Shown: positions 63,536-64,000 of the stretch, in pieces
Numbering within the stretch: position 1 is the first letter of the stretch
Layout of the letters: every line of letters begins with the position of its first letter
DNA from: an uncultured Hellea sp.
GTDB taxonomy: Bacteria; Pseudomonadota; Alphaproteobacteria; Caulobacterales; Maricaulaceae
NCBI GenBank assembly: GCA_938007935.1
Contig: CALLMD010000001.1
Span: 210,413 to 274,412 of the forward strand
DNA length: 64,000 nucleotides
Direction: 5' to 3'
The notes under the pieces: generated by a model
The model's input: only the letters and a program-made list of their open reading frames with translations
The model's database searches: none
Told to the model about the DNA's origin: nothing
Translations under genes and position numbers: made by a program

Positions 63536-64000
63536 GGGATTAGATTAATCCTCACTTGTCAAAATATATTCCCCGCTCTTTTCAATCGCTTATAAATTAA
63601 ATCAACATTTCAATCCTCGCACCTCAATCCTGATATAATCTAACCTCATTGAAGTTCAGAGATAGGCTCTGTTCCGTGCAATTTTGTTTCACAAAAATGC
63701 ACTAAAATGAGGAGAGCAAAAATTTGGCTTTGATAAGTTCCCCGCATCACAGGACAGGTAAGACGTTGCTTACTGGATTTGGGGACGATGAGATTGAGCA
63801 CTGTGTAACTGTATTGGCTGCGATCATTTGCGAGATGCAATGAACGCCGTTAAATACACCTAACGCGCACAGTTGTGCCGGATCTTTGTAGCGGGGCCTG
63901 ACCACTACGTTTAGCGATATTTGGTATTGTATCGTGTACGGACGTGACTGTGGGATTTTCCAAAGAGGCCGCTATACAAAAATCATCGCCGCGAGGGACC
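63536..64000. other. Gene-poor right end, unassigned
   Basis: No convincing gene. It contains the 27-bp palindrome copy B (63676-63702) and, just before it, GGCTCTGTT at 63665, which resembles the start of IS6-family terminal repeats but is too short to assign. A 64-codon leftward ORF (63646-63840) has no ribosome site. The last 150 bp show no recognisable RNA or protein pattern. Confidence 0.4.
63676..63702. repeat. 27-bp palindrome, copy B
   Basis: GTGCA-ATTTTGT-TTC-ACAAAAA-TGCAC, same architecture as copy A at 63233-63259 (5-bp outer arms, 7-nt inner arms, TTC loop). It lies outside the 138-bp element. Confidence 0.5.

Noticed and set aside
63299..63595. 98-codon plus-strand ORF
   Set aside because: Runs through the antisense GIY-YIG tail and the double palindrome; repeat-derived.
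63646..63840. 64-codon minus-strand ORF, possibly a transposase tail
   Set aside because: No ribosome site and no recognisable transposase motif; the nearby GGCTCTGTT is too short to prove an IS6-type end.
1..64000. tRNA, rRNA or CRISPR features
   Set aside because: No T-loop signature (GGTTCGAxTCC), no rRNA sequence and no regularly spaced direct repeats were seen on reading both strands by eye.

Overview
The window looks like chromosome of a free-living, aerobic, probably marine alphaproteobacterium of the Caulobacterales/Maricaulales (Hyphomonadaceae or Robiginitomaculaceae) type. Supporting signs are the alphaproteobacterial cox operon order, the lptF-lptG-surA-pdxA-rsmA block, two perfect CtrA boxes (TTAA-N7-TTAAC), conserved GANTC-containing promoter motifs, stand-alone TonB_C-like periplasmic proteins and moderate GC. 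No tRNA, rRNA, CRISPR array, prophage or complete insertion sequence was found. The species assignment is inference.

Layout. 0-5 kb: a LysR regulator with a leaderless-looking promoter, an SseB-like gene, a TerB-like gene, and an operon of qmcA, nfeD and a PqqB-like lipoprotein, then a peroxiredoxin. 5-12.5 kb: yqgE, then the minus-strand aa3 oxidase operon coxB-ctaD-ctaB-(54-aa membrane peptide)-ctaG-ctaE-surf1-GNAT with several one-base start/stop overlaps. 12.6-23.4 kb: tldD, a Flp-like micro-pilin, holC, pepA, lptF, lptG, surA, pdxA, rsmA (no lptD in its usual place), a membrane protein and gmk. 23.4-31 kb: mltG, fabF, acpP, fabG, fabD (minus strand), a long coiled-coil protein and a GT4 glycosyltransferase. 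31-33.4 kb: nrdA under tandem NrdR boxes and a CtrA box, without an adjacent nrdB. 33.4-36.6 kb: an accessory-looking module in which an OxyR-like regulator lacking the redox cysteines is divergent from a basic microprotein, an unknown protein, nhaA and a 20-codon ORF. 36.8-41.8 kb: an outer-membrane beta-barrel candidate with CtrA and CRP-like sites, a ThuA-like lipoprotein, an NhaC-type antiporter coupled to an avidin-family protein, and a cysteine-rich lipoprotein. 41.8-46.1 kb: dnaJ, a GT4 glycosyltransferase and dnaK, with a sigma-32-type promoter. 46.2-58.6 kb: a 2OG oxygenase-like protein, alkB, two tandem TonB_C-like proteins, an old-yellow-enzyme oxidoreductase, a HEYTHH peptidase with repeats, dapF, a methyltransferase, mtaB, ftsY, a DMT permease, yciB and a second TerB-like gene. 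58.8-62.7 kb: acnA with a clear terminator, a chain of hairpins, and two small membrane proteins. 62.7-64 kb: gene remnants (SRPBCC, GIY-YIG) and palindromic repeat elements.

Most of the window is core metabolism and envelope biogenesis: terminal oxidase assembly, LPS transport, fatty-acid synthesis, peptidoglycan chain termination, SRP targeting, chaperones, dNTP synthesis and the TCA cycle. The most unusual items are the predicted biotin-binding avidin homologue translated from the end of an antiporter gene, the cysteine-less OxyR-like/NhaA module with an OxyR-type operator, combined CtrA and NrdR control of nrdA, a near-identical 24-bp palindromic promoter motif shared by two loci that encode micro-ORFs, and a structured repeat zone at the right end.
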